From JAGLOK01 sp963676355 (GTDB lineage: Bacteria > Bacillota > Clostridia > Christensenellales > UMGS416): 64,000 bases of DNA. Positions 51,494-59,638 of the stretch are shown piece after piece (the first letter of the stretch is position 1; every line of letters starts with the position of its first letter). The translations under genes were made by a program, and so were the position numbers. The DNA lies in contig OY781093.1 in assembly GCA_963676355.1 (NCBI GenBank), forward strand, positions 2,666,001 to 2,730,000, given 5' to 3'. The notes beneath the pieces were generated by a model. That model made no database searches. It saw only the letters and a list, made by a program, of their open reading frames with translations, and was not told where the DNA came from.

Positions 51494-52942
51494 ATGAAAA
51501 ACAAGAACATAAAACTGATTATTGCAATTGTCGTTGTGCTATCGTCGATTCTTTCAGGCTGCCAGATACTTTCGGAAAAAACCCCCGAAAGATTTACCGA
51601 AGGCATAAAATACGACAGAGACTTTCCGGATGATGTTTTCGAGATTTATGATGACGCAATTGTTTTTGAGTCAAGAGAGCTTTTCGGAGCTATAATAATC
51701 TCATTTGGCACTGAAGACGATTTTGATGATGTTGTGGAATTTTACAAAGATTTTATTGAAGATAATGAAATATCCCTGTCAGAAGAAGACGAAGGGCGCG
51801 ATTCCTATTATGCAAAAGGAATATTTGATGGCTATGAATTTAAAATCCAAGTAGAAGAACCTGAAGGTGAATATACAAAAGATTTGTTTAAATGCGTAGT
51901 GTATATCTCTACAGAGGAGTCAGACAAAGAGGCTGTGTCCATTAAAAACGAGGCCACCGCAACTCCTGCCCCCGTTGAAAGCGAAAATCCAACAAAAGAA
52001 CCCGCTCCAACTAAAGCTCAAATCACCCCAACACCTCAGCCAGATCAAACAGAGACTTCCACCGGCGAAACCCCTCTAACCAGCCTTCCTGAAGGATCAT
52101 GGGAACTTCGTTGGTCAGGCTCAGGAAAATCCGTGTTTAATATGGATGCAATCCTTCATATAAATGGCGATGGCACAGGCACATATTACTACTACGATTA
52201 TGACAGTGACGACAGGGCTTTTTTCCAATTTAACTATGAAGTAAAAAATGGTGAGCTCCTGCTTGAAACCAGCAGCGGCAAAATCTCTTATGATGCTTAT
52301 TACGATGATGGCATATTGCACATTATCCATCAGGAAAATAAATTGGAAATGTATTTAGCAAACTGGAATGAAGTATATTCTATTTATCCATCCGATTCAG
52401 AGTTTACTGCATATGGCGACTGGATGTACTATGACCCTTCCACAGGCTACACGGAAACAATATCATTTTGGCCAAATGGTTCAGGATATATATACAACTG
52501 GGGCGGAACCTATGAAAATGTTTTCATGTACTGGGAGTTTAGCGATGGAGAATTTACAATCTATGATGAGCAAAACAACGAATATACTTATGGAATTGTG
52601 CACAGAGGCGATGTGTTCGAGTTGCACCAATCAAACGGCAGTGTCTTCTTTTACAACAGAGTCACAAAGCTTGATTTCTTTGCTGCATCATACTACATGT
52701 CCGATACAAATGAAGAAGATTTAACTGACTGGTCTTTGAGCTTCAGTTCAGACGGTAGCTACGAAGGGACTTTGAATGGCGGAGAAATAAGCGGCTATTG
52801 GTACATCGAAAAATCAAATGGGCAATTGATGATTGATATCGGCGGCGATTATTTAGCATTCAACTACCATTATGATGTCAGCGGTCTTCATTTGTGGGAC
52901 GACTCATATACATATTACTATTATATGATGTCCGTTGGTTAA
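51494..52942 (+). CDS. Lipoprotein with Thr/Pro linker and Tyr-rich beta repeats
   Basis: A 482-residue lipoprotein: signal and lipobox LSGC (Cys23). A small alpha/beta domain (about 35-150: FPDDVFEIYDDAIVFES, then FDDVVEFYKDF) is followed by a Thr/Pro linker (about 155-195). About three repeats of a beta-rich unit follow (EGSWELRWSGS; FNMDAILHINGDGTGTYYYYD; FTAYGDWMYYDPSTGYTETISFWPNGSGYIY; SLSFSSDGSYEGTLNGGEISG), like lipocalin/DUF5640-type folds. Many aromatic residues suggest ligand or glycan binding. No enzyme motif is seen. GGGAG precedes the ATG. Confidence 0.75.
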   Translation: MKNKNIKLIIAIVVVLSSILSGCQILSEKTPERFTEGIKYDRDFPDDVFEIYDDAIVFESRELFGAIIISFGTEDDFDDVVEFYKDFIEDNEISLSEEDEGRDSYYAKGIFDGYEFKIQVEEPEGEYTKDLFKCVVYISTEESDKEAVSIKNEATATPAPVESENPTKEPAPTKAQITPTPQPDQTETSTGETPLTSLPEGSWELRWSGSGKSVFNMDAILHINGDGTGTYYYYDYDSDDRAFFQFNYEVKNGELLLETSSGKISYDAYYDDGILHIIHQENKLEMYLANWNEVYSIYPSDSEFTAYGDWMYYDPSTGYTETISFWPNGSGYIYNWGGTYENVFMYWEFSDGEFTIYDEQNNEYTYGIVHRGDVFELHQSNGSVFFYNRVTKLDFFAASYYMSDTNEEDLTDWSLSFSSDGSYEGTLNGGEISGYWYIEKSNGQLMIDIGGDYLAFNYHYDVSGLHLWDDSYTYYYYMMSVG

Positions 52943-52954
52943 CAATCATAAAGC

Positions 52955-52988
52955 AAAACCCCGAACAGCATAATCTGCACGGGGTTTT
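52955..52988. terminator. Bidirectional terminator
   Basis: Arms AAAACCCCG and CGGGGTTTT with a 16-base loop, between convergent lipoprotein genes. Confidence 0.75.
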
Positions 52989-53008
52989 ATTTTGCATTAA
53001 ATTATTAT

Positions 53009-53668
53009 CTATTTATAATAATACGCTTTAAAGCTGCCTAATATTACATTTAGTGTTCCAAGCTCTCCTCTTTTTTCAGTCAACATTATAATAAGCTTTT
53101 CACTTCCCTCAGGTATATCGATGGATTTTTCGATTTCCTCATGGCTATAATCATTAAATCCGCTTTCCCACAGCTTGGTATTATCCGCAAATACAGACAC
53201 ATTATATGTTCCATACTTCTTTTCAACATCATATTGAAGTGTTTTCTCACATCCCATATCAAATGATATTCTATGATAATCTTTATCTAAGTTCCATATG
53301 AAAGAAACAGAGCCTTCTCCTTCTTGCATTCTGCTGGACTTAACATACATCCCTATTCCCTTGTTGTATGATTGTCCACCGATTGTAAACTGAAGTTTCC
53401 TCGTTGGAAATTCCCACTGGCTAAAATATATAGTCGAATCGCCATCTTCGTAGTCTAAGTCCTCCACATATACGGAAACTTCTTCCGCAGGAGTCGGCTC
53501 TGGTGTAGGCGTTGCGGTCTGCGTCGGTGTTGGCACAGGTGTTGAGGTTGCAACTTCCACATCAGGTGTTATATCAACGCTAATATGTACAGGTTCAACA
53601 TTTCCTGCACATCCAGTGAGCGAGAAAACCAAAGCAAATAATAATATATAAATTATAGTTTTTTTCAT
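53009..53668 (-). CDS. NPCBM-domain lipoprotein
   Basis: A 219-residue lipoprotein: signal and lipobox LTGC (Cys20), a Thr/Pro linker (about 40-64), then an NPCBM/NEW2-type carbohydrate-binding domain. The domain includes GGQSYNKGIGMYVKS (the conserved GIG.H-like turn, here GIGM), SVSFIWNLDKDYHRISFDMGCE, YNVSVFADNTKLWESG and GTLNVILGSFKAYY. It probably binds a polysaccharide at the cell surface. No catalytic domain is attached. Confidence 0.82.
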   Translation of the reverse strand: MKKTIIYILLFALVFSLTGCAGNVEPVHISVDITPDVEVATSTPVPTPTQTATPTPEPTPAEEVSVYVEDLDYEDGDSTIYFSQWEFPTRKLQFTIGGQSYNKGIGMYVKSSRMQEGEGSVSFIWNLDKDYHRISFDMGCEKTLQYDVEKKYGTYNVSVFADNTKLWESGFNDYSHEEIEKSIDIPEGSEKLIIMLTEKRGELGTLNVILGSFKAYYYK

Positions 53669-53752
53669 TTACCAATCCATTTAATTTTTTCTTAATATTA
53701 TCTTACATCATTGTAATAATATAGTCAATATTTTGTAACTACTAAGAAGTTC

Positions 53753-54643
53753 CTATCTCTTGACTTTTTTAGACTTTACAACTTTAATCTTAGCAGCTCT
53801 TTCTATAAACATATAGTTAATCTCAGCACCGGTTAATACGATTATCGACAGCCAGTACAGCCATACTAAAAAGATGAATATTGATCCAAATGAGCCAAGT
53901 ATCCATGAAAAAGCAGTAAGATTGTCCACATAAAACGAAAATCCTTTAGACAACCCAAACCAGATAACTGTCGTAAAAAGCGCACCCGGGAGAGAGCCTG
54001 CAAGTCCTGTTTTACAATTTGGCAGCTGATAATATAAAAGGGTGAAAACCAAAAGCATTGCCAATACAGAAACGAGTATTGAAAACCCCGATGAAGTTAA
54101 AAATCCTGTATACTCAAAGTTTGAACTTAAAAAAGAACCAATTGTCTGCTGCAAAACAGAAAGGAAAAAAATTAAAATAAACACCACGACCAAAGCAAGC
54201 GTAAACAGTATAGAAAAAGCTCTAGCTTTTAATAAGCTTCCCCTATCTGTTGTGTGATAAATCACGTTAAACGATCGCATCATCGAATGCATAGCACGCG
54301 AAACAAACCAAATTATCGTGATAGCCGTACCTGCGACCACCAGTATTGACCCCGGAACTGACACACTATTTATAACGCTGTTTGCCCACTCAGCAATTTC
54401 TTTAGGAAATATATAAAAAGCACCTTCACCCACAAGCTTTACAAAGCCACGAAAATAGTGTGCGATATAAACAATCGCCACAAATGCAGAAAGCGCCGAT
54501 ACAACAAGATAGTAAGCAAGTTCTGCGCCTTTGGGATATATGCCATGCTCACTTATTCTTCTTACAATCTCTTTTATAAACTTATATGAATACACGACTG
54601 AAGCCTTGCATTTTTCCAGAAATTTTTTCAACATTTTTTTCAT
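53753..54643 (-). CDS. YihY/BrkB-family membrane protein
   Basis: A 296-residue membrane protein of the family once called ribonuclease BN. It has six helices, the ELAYYLVVSALSAFVAIVYI opening, FNVIYHTTDRGSLLKARAFSILFTLALVVVFIL (here read as segments) and YYQLPNCKTGLAGSLPGALFTTVIWFGLSKGFSFYV. It is not a nuclease; the role is unclear, perhaps lipid or ion transport. Its ATG overlaps the stop of the glycosyltransferase gene (ATGA), last in an envelope-glycan operon. Confidence 0.85.
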   Translation of the reverse strand: MKKMLKKFLEKCKASVVYSYKFIKEIVRRISEHGIYPKGAELAYYLVVSALSAFVAIVYIAHYFRGFVKLVGEGAFYIFPKEIAEWANSVINSVSVPGSILVVAGTAITIIWFVSRAMHSMMRSFNVIYHTTDRGSLLKARAFSILFTLALVVVFILIFFLSVLQQTIGSFLSSNFEYTGFLTSSGFSILVSVLAMLLVFTLLYYQLPNCKTGLAGSLPGALFTTVIWFGLSKGFSFYVDNLTAFSWILGSFGSIFIFLVWLYWLSIIVLTGAEINYMFIERAAKIKVVKSKKVKR

Positions 54644-55755
54644 TTTTTTGCCCTAAAAATCATCTCTTTAAATGCTGCCATATAGTCATCGGCCATGTGT
54701 TCTATAGTATATTGTTTCATTATACTAAGTGATTTTTCACCAAACTCTTTGTTTTTCACCTTGTCTTGAACAAGCTCTTCTATCCTTCGCGCCCATCCAA
54801 CAGTTGTATCAAGGCTTTCTATATATCCATTTTCTCCATCTTTCACAAGGTCATAAGCTGCGGCCGCATTCGGCGATGATATAACAGGCAATCCGCATGC
54901 CATGGCCTCTCCAAGGGTAAGCCCCCAAATGTCATATCGTGTAGGGAACACAAATAGATCCGAAACGCGATAAAGCTCAAAAAGCTTTGCCTTCGGTATA
55001 AAGTCAATTATCATCACATCGTTCAGATTGTTTTCTGCAATCATGCGCTGATAAAGCTTTCTATCCGGACCTCCGCCCACTATCACAAGAGATGTGTCTT
55101 CAAGGTTCACATGTCCCCATGCTTCCAAGAGTATGTCAAATCCTTTGCGCGGTATAAATTGTCCCACACCGATTACAACATTCTTTTTCAGTCCGTATTT
55201 CCTTTTGATTGTATTAACGCGCGCGGGTAATGATATGGGTATCTCCAAGTCCGTTTTTGATATTGAAGAAAAATTATATCTTCTGAGATTTTCCTCTTTT
55301 ACTCCGTAGCTTTTAAAATATTTGTCGCACATTATTCCAGAGGACATATTAAGCGTAGCATTCGCCAAAAAATGATTCTTTATCTCTTTTGCAAAGTAGC
55401 CTTCACCTGATTTTGGAAATCCACCGTCTGCCGAAAAAATAAATGGAATGTCATTGCGCACAAGATAGTTTATCGCCCTCATGTCGGTGGGCGAATTATA
55501 TCCTGATATCACGATAATATCGTATTTATACTTTTTAATGTGGCTTATTAGTCCTACATTGAAGTGAAACTGTGTCGCAAACGAAAAGCCGTTTAAAAAA
55601 ACGGATTTAAAATTCTTCCCGGGCTCTACGTCCCAATATCTGTTTTTCTCATTGACGTCTTCAAACACTACCGTAAGATCGCACTGTGTTCCCAGAACTT
55701 CCCAAAAAGCCATTCTGTACGGTGACGGTATATTTGTAAGGTACATTACCCTCAT
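54640..55755 (-). CDS. Glycosyltransferase family 4 protein
   Basis: A 371-residue GT-B glycosyltransferase. The acceptor half opens with MYLTNIPSPYRMAFWEVLG. The donor half has GVGQFIPRKGFDILLEAW, VIVGGGPDRKLYQRM and LTLGEAMACGLPVISSP (the E-x7-E family signature) with FPTRYDIWG before it. It transfers a sugar from a nucleotide donor to a lipid or glycan on the cytoplasmic face. It lies between a small membrane protein and YihY, with gaps of three bases and an overlap of four. Confidence 0.9.
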   Translation of the reverse strand: MRVMYLTNIPSPYRMAFWEVLGTQCDLTVVFEDVNEKNRYWDVEPGKNFKSVFLNGFSFATQFHFNVGLISHIKKYKYDIIVISGYNSPTDMRAINYLVRNDIPFIFSADGGFPKSGEGYFAKEIKNHFLANATLNMSSGIMCDKYFKSYGVKEENLRRYNFSSISKTDLEIPISLPARVNTIKRKYGLKKNVVIGVGQFIPRKGFDILLEAWGHVNLEDTSLVIVGGGPDRKLYQRMIAENNLNDVMIIDFIPKAKLFELYRVSDLFVFPTRYDIWGLTLGEAMACGLPVISSPNAAAAYDLVKDGENGYIESLDTTVGWARRIEELVQDKVKNKEFGEKSLSIMKQYTIEHMADDYMAAFKEMIFRAKK

Positions 55756-55758
55756 ATG

Positions 55759-56193
55759 CTATTCCCCTTCTGAAAACTGATCTTTTTCATCTGTCTTTTT
55801 AAGCTCTATAGCGACATGCCCTATCATCACTGCTATCGCGCAAAAAGCCTCTGCAAGCGAAACCTGCATCATCACGCCATACATAACACCCTTTAATCTG
55901 GGTACTGAGGTATACACTCCTTCAAAAAGCAAAAAACTCGCTGCAAGTCCAAGTACAAGGCCTATAGCTGCGATGTAAGCGAATTTCCTCTGCCGTATGT
56001 CTTTTTGCACCACAAGGTATAAAAACACGTTAAGATAACCGATAACAACCTGTATCGGTATAATAACATAATATCCGCCGCCAAATTGCGCGCATAGGTT
56101 TATTACAGCCATGCACTGAACGATAAAAGCGAAGGCAAATAAAACCACAACATACCATCTTGGTTTACTTATATCTCTAAAATAATTTCTCAT
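55759..56193 (-). CDS. Four-helix membrane protein, possibly leaderless
   Basis: A 144-residue protein with about four hydrophobic segments (WYVVVLFAFAFIVQCMAVINL; YVIIPIQVVIGYLNVFLYLVV; AYIAAIGLVLGLAASFLLF; GVMMQVSLAEAFCAIAVMIGHVAIEL) and a charged C-terminus. I do not recognise it. I choose the ATG at 56193, because a TGGTATAAT extended -10 (56205-56200 for TATAAT) ends six bases before it. An in-frame ATG at 56277 would add 28 polar residues and overlap the upstream gene by 41 bases. It sits between two glycosyltransferases. Confidence 0.6.
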   Translation of the reverse strand: MRNYFRDISKPRWYVVVLFAFAFIVQCMAVINLCAQFGGGYYVIIPIQVVIGYLNVFLYLVVQKDIRQRKFAYIAAIGLVLGLAASFLLFEGVYTSVPRLKGVMYGVMMQVSLAEAFCAIAVMIGHVAIELKKTDEKDQFSEGE

Positions 56194-56236
56194 TAAAATA
56201 TTATACCAAATTTTATATTTGTATAAAACAGAATTT

Positions 56237-57379
56237 TCATCCGTGGCGCCTCGCTCCGTTAAGCTCCCAAACAGCATCTATAAGCGCAAGTGCACTTTGC
56301 TGCCAGTTGTACCTTAACTCCACTTTCTTTTTAAAGTTTTCGCCAAGCTCTCTTCTGAGCTTGCTGTGCACTCTAAGCTTTTGGAGCGCGGCCTTTAAAC
56401 TATCCTGACTCTCTTGGCAAACCAGACCATCATTTCCATCTTCTATGATGGGAAAAACTTCGCCTGCCTGCTTCACTGCAAGTGCTGCTGTGCCGAAAAT
56501 ACCTGCTTCCAGCAAATCCGTGTGAAGTGGATCGCCTTCTGCAAAATGTATGTACACATCACAACCGTATTTTAACGAAATATCGTCTTCTGGGGAAACA
56601 TTCCCCGTAAAAATCACAGTGTTTTTTGAAAACTCATTTTTCTTCGGAGCTTCACCGACCACCGCAAGAACTGTTTCCTGTCCGCTGTATCCACTTATCT
56701 CGTCCAAGGCGTCAGCTATTTTTCTAACCTTGTTATAGTCGCCATTTGGCTTTAAAAGATACATGATTGCGTTCTGATTTATACCCATCTGTTTTTTCAT
56801 AAGCGGCAATGGCATAATCTCCGTTTCCGCGCCATAGGGAATCTCAAACCGTGGAACTGCCTTAATTTTTCTCAAATATTCCGTCTGCGCGTACCCAGCC
56901 CCTGCAAAAACCGCTCTGTATTTTTTGCCGAGCATAAGCATTTTTATCTCACGCTTTTTTATAAACTTATCAATCAGATTGTTTTTGTGTGAAAGTGGTT
57001 GGCTTAGATGATTTATCACAACACACGGTATTCTTTCCTTGCTTGCAGCTTTTGCAACAAGAAGACTCAGCCTTTCATGATAATCAATGCTTATAACACA
57101 CTGAGGCTCATATTCTTCAATCTCTTTTGCTATCTCTTTATAGTGATTGGGCATAACAAAATTTACACAGCCCAAAACTTTCTTGTATGGCACGCAATAC
57201 ATATCTATTCCGCCCATTGCCTTTGCGCCGCAAGCATCCTTTTTCCACAGCGTTATGACTTTCACCTTTATGCCAAGCGCCCTAAGCTCTTTTGCGAGGT
57301 GATAGGAATAGTTTGCCCTGTTGTTTATTGTAGGAGGGAAATATGGAGTTGCTATTATGATTCTTTTTACGCTAAACAT
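56237..57379 (-). CDS. Glycosyltransferase, GT-B fold
   Basis: A 380-residue glycosyltransferase. N-terminal IIIATPYFPPTINNRANYSYHLAKEL is the usual start of GT4-type enzymes. The donor half has MYLLKPNGDYNKVRKIADAL, LAVVGEAPKKNEF, VIFTGNVSPEDDIS and FAEGDPLHTDLLEAGIFGTAALAVKQAGE, where the E-x7-E signature is loose. No good ribosome site is seen, so it is probably coupled to the methyltransferase gene 15 bases upstream. The sugar and acceptor are unknown. Confidence 0.82.
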   Translation of the reverse strand: MFSVKRIIIATPYFPPTINNRANYSYHLAKELRALGIKVKVITLWKKDACGAKAMGGIDMYCVPYKKVLGCVNFVMPNHYKEIAKEIEEYEPQCVISIDYHERLSLLVAKAASKERIPCVVINHLSQPLSHKNNLIDKFIKKREIKMLMLGKKYRAVFAGAGYAQTEYLRKIKAVPRFEIPYGAETEIMPLPLMKKQMGINQNAIMYLLKPNGDYNKVRKIADALDEISGYSGQETVLAVVGEAPKKNEFSKNTVIFTGNVSPEDDISLKYGCDVYIHFAEGDPLHTDLLEAGIFGTAALAVKQAGEVFPIIEDGNDGLVCQESQDSLKAALQKLRVHSKLRRELGENFKKKVELRYNWQQSALALIDAVWELNGARRHG

Positions 57380-57394
57380 CGTCTATATCATTTC

Positions 57395-58150
57395 TTATAC
57401 TTTTTTGCATAGGTAAATCATATTATATGACTTTCCCTGCACATCATCCGGCCAAGCAAACACTTCCGACAAAAGGTCAAGGCTGTGTGCGTCATTGGGG
57501 AAAAAGCCTTCCATCTCTTCTGTGGTTGTCTGTCTGTCACGGATAACGGTGTTAAAGTTCCTGTAGAGCTGGCTGCTTAAATGCTGGTGCAGCTTCTGCT
57601 CTATCTCAAATCCGCTTTTTTCAATCATCCGCGAAAGGTGATTGTCGGAAAAGGCGTGCAAGTGATATTCTGACAATATCTCGCCCTTTTCATCCACCGG
57701 CTCAAACTCGCCGTTAGGAACAGACAGCATGAGATAGCCATCGCGACCAAGGCATTCGTTTAAAACTTCAAGCAAGTGTATCGGATATTTCACATGCTCC
57801 AGTGTTTCAAAGCACACCGCCGCGTCAAATGGCGAAAGATTTTTAATCGCCACCTCATCTTCATCCGCGTCCAGCACATGAAACTCACACTTTTTATAGT
57901 GAAGCTCTGCCTTTTGTATAAGCTCAGGGTTTTTGTCCACTCCGACAACTTTCCTGCCCTCTGCCCACAGCTGGTTTGTGCCATAGCCTTCAGCGCATGC
58001 GATGTCCAGAGCATTTGTCGCTCCCCTTCTGCGCATCATCTCTTTTGCCCACCTGTAGCGGGCAATGTGTTCCATGCGCATGAAAAACGGCGCAGTTTTC
58101 TTATATGGATTAATGCTTTCCATATCCCATTTGTTGTTATTATTACTCAT
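57395..58150 (-). CDS. Class I SAM-dependent methyltransferase
   Basis: A 251-residue methyltransferase with motif I LDIACAEGYGTNQL, motif II VVGVDKNPELIQKA, then DAAVCFETLEHVKYPIHLLEVLNECL and YLMLSVPNGEFEP, as in UbiE/Methyltransf_11/23 enzymes. It is first in the operon with two glycosyltransferases and YihY, so it probably methylates a surface sugar or its lipid carrier. The target is inferred from context. Confidence 0.88.
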   Translation of the reverse strand: MSNNNNKWDMESINPYKKTAPFFMRMEHIARYRWAKEMMRRRGATNALDIACAEGYGTNQLWAEGRKVVGVDKNPELIQKAELHYKKCEFHVLDADEDEVAIKNLSPFDAAVCFETLEHVKYPIHLLEVLNECLGRDGYLMLSVPNGEFEPVDEKGEILSEYHLHAFSDNHLSRMIEKSGFEIEQKLHQHLSSQLYRNFNTVIRDRQTTTEEMEGFFPNDAHSLDLLSEVFAWPDDVQGKSYNMIYLCKKV

Positions 58151-58213
58151 AGCGGCATTATACTATAAAACAGCAAAATATGATATAAACCGAATGTATC
58201 TAAATATGCGCAT

Positions 58214-58245
58214 AAAAAAACCGGCTCCGAAGAGCCGGTTTTTAA
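58214..58245. terminator. Strong terminator with UUCG loop
   Basis: Arms ACCGGCTC and GAGCCGGT; on the minus strand the loop reads TTCG, a very stable tetraloop, followed by a T-run. It ends the SH3-protein gene at 58255. Confidence 0.88.
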
Positions 58246-58254
58246 AATAGTCAA

Positions 58255-59427
58255 TCATGTTCCATCATAGTCGAATTGTTTTCCCCCACCTGCATAATTA
58301 CCAGATGAATCCTTTATACCACTAGATGCAATATTAACATAAACCGTTTCAGCCCCAGATACATTTGTCAGTGTAATAGTTAATGATTTATTTCCTGCTG
58401 TGTGTGACACTGTATAAGTAAGAGTACCTTTTGGAATAGTTGCAGTAAACACCTCAAATGCAGAATTCCCTATATCCCCACCGCTACCTGAATATACTTC
58501 TTCACTAAAACCTATCGAAATAACTTTAGCAGAAATAGATGAACTCGTTATTGTCGGTGCTGTCACATCAGCCCCAGAGTTAAACGTCTTTGAATAATCT
58601 CCAGTGTCTTCTCCGTCTTTGTCATAGATTTTGCTGCCATCTACTGTGAGCTTGAGTTCGGCTCCGGCAGTGGCTCCCGAAAGAGTGAGGATAATTTCTT
58701 TTCCTCCGGCACAATCACTTACTGCAGTAACTCTTTCTGTAGTGCCCTCTTTGACTGAGAAAGCATCTTTAGAAAGTTTCACATAATTCGTAGGTGTAGA
58801 GCTTCCGTAAGCTTCATCTTTAAACTTTATTGTAACTTTAGTTGAGCCTGAATCTACCGATGCACTTTCAACCAAAGAATCCGCAGGTGGTGATGTTTCA
58901 CGTGGCGGAAGTGTTTCTCCCTCACGTGCTGTGTAAGACTCCCAAACCCAGCCATATGAGCCGCTTGAAAGCTGTATCTTTATCCATTTGGATGTTTCAT
59001 CCCAAACTTTATATGTTTCTCCATATCGAACCTTGCCGATTACGCCGTAATCCATTCCTGGGCCTTCACGTACATTCAAAGCCGACTTTGCAATCGTTGC
59101 GCTTTTATATGCTTTTGGCACCGGTGTGGGTGTTGCTTGCTGAATAACTTCCGCACTCGGGGATTCATCCACCACTATAACCTGCATAGTAGGTCCTGGT
59201 GTGGGTGAGGGTGTAGGCCCTGGTGTGGGTGTATCTACAGGGGGTGTATACGTGGGCTGCAAAGTGGGCGTTGGTGTTGCTTTATTAAATATTCCACCGC
59301 CTCCTCCGCTGTTTCCAAGAAGGAAATATAAAATAACGGCAATCACGATAACAGTACCGACTATTGCAATTATAAGTGGGAGATTACCGCCGCCTCCTTT
59401 TGAACGTCTTGCATATTCTCTGCTCAT
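58255..59427 (-). CDS. Membrane-anchored SH3-domain surface protein
   Basis: A 390-residue type II membrane protein. It has a short basic cytosolic start (SREYARRSKGGGG) and one helix (LPLIIAIVGTVIVIAVILYFLL, about 16-37). A Thr/Pro stalk (about 50-80) leads to a bacterial SH3b domain (about 112-170: SALNVREGPGMDYGVIGKVRYG, WIKIQLSSGSYGWVWESY). About two SwmB-like beta repeats (200-385: DVTAPTITSSSISAKVISIGFSEEVYSGSG type) follow. SH3b domains often bind peptidoglycan. No hydrolase domain is attached. A long hairpin is in the leader. Confidence 0.8.
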   Translation of the reverse strand: MSREYARRSKGGGGNLPLIIAIVGTVIVIAVILYFLLGNSGGGGGIFNKATPTPTLQPTYTPPVDTPTPGPTPSPTPGPTMQVIVVDESPSAEVIQQATPTPVPKAYKSATIAKSALNVREGPGMDYGVIGKVRYGETYKVWDETSKWIKIQLSSGSYGWVWESYTAREGETLPPRETSPPADSLVESASVDSGSTKVTIKFKDEAYGSSTPTNYVKLSKDAFSVKEGTTERVTAVSDCAGGKEIILTLSGATAGAELKLTVDGSKIYDKDGEDTGDYSKTFNSGADVTAPTITSSSISAKVISIGFSEEVYSGSGGDIGNSAFEVFTATIPKGTLTYTVSHTAGNKSLTITLTNVSGAETVYVNIASSGIKDSSGNYAGGGKQFDYDGT

Positions 59428-59638
59428 ATGACTATACCATCCTCTCGTTTATGGCAATTAAATTATTTTTCATGGCATAAAGCGCAGTAAAAACTACGCT
59501 TTGCCGTGTATGCCAATTCCAATTATACCATAAGAAATAATATTATCAATATTTTTGTAACAATTTTGTAAAAACATATTTTCGGTGATATTATAGTGGT
59601 AAACACGGTATATTTCAAGTCTGAGAAGGTATTTTAAA
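59428..59638. other. Intergenic region with leader hairpin and divergent promoter
   Basis: On the minus strand a hairpin at 59474-59514 has a ten-pair stem (AAAGCGTAGT with ACTGCGCTTT, TTTT loop) flanked by GGCAT/ATGCC. It precedes the SH3-protein start by about 45 bases and has no T-run. The plus strand holds the promoter of the DUF4153 gene. Confidence 0.55.
59566..59594 (+). promoter_or_regulatory. Promoter of the DUF4153 gene
   Basis: TTGTAA (59566-59571), 17-base spacer, TATTAT (59589-59594); ribosome site GAAGGT precedes the ATG at 59639. Confidence 0.65.
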
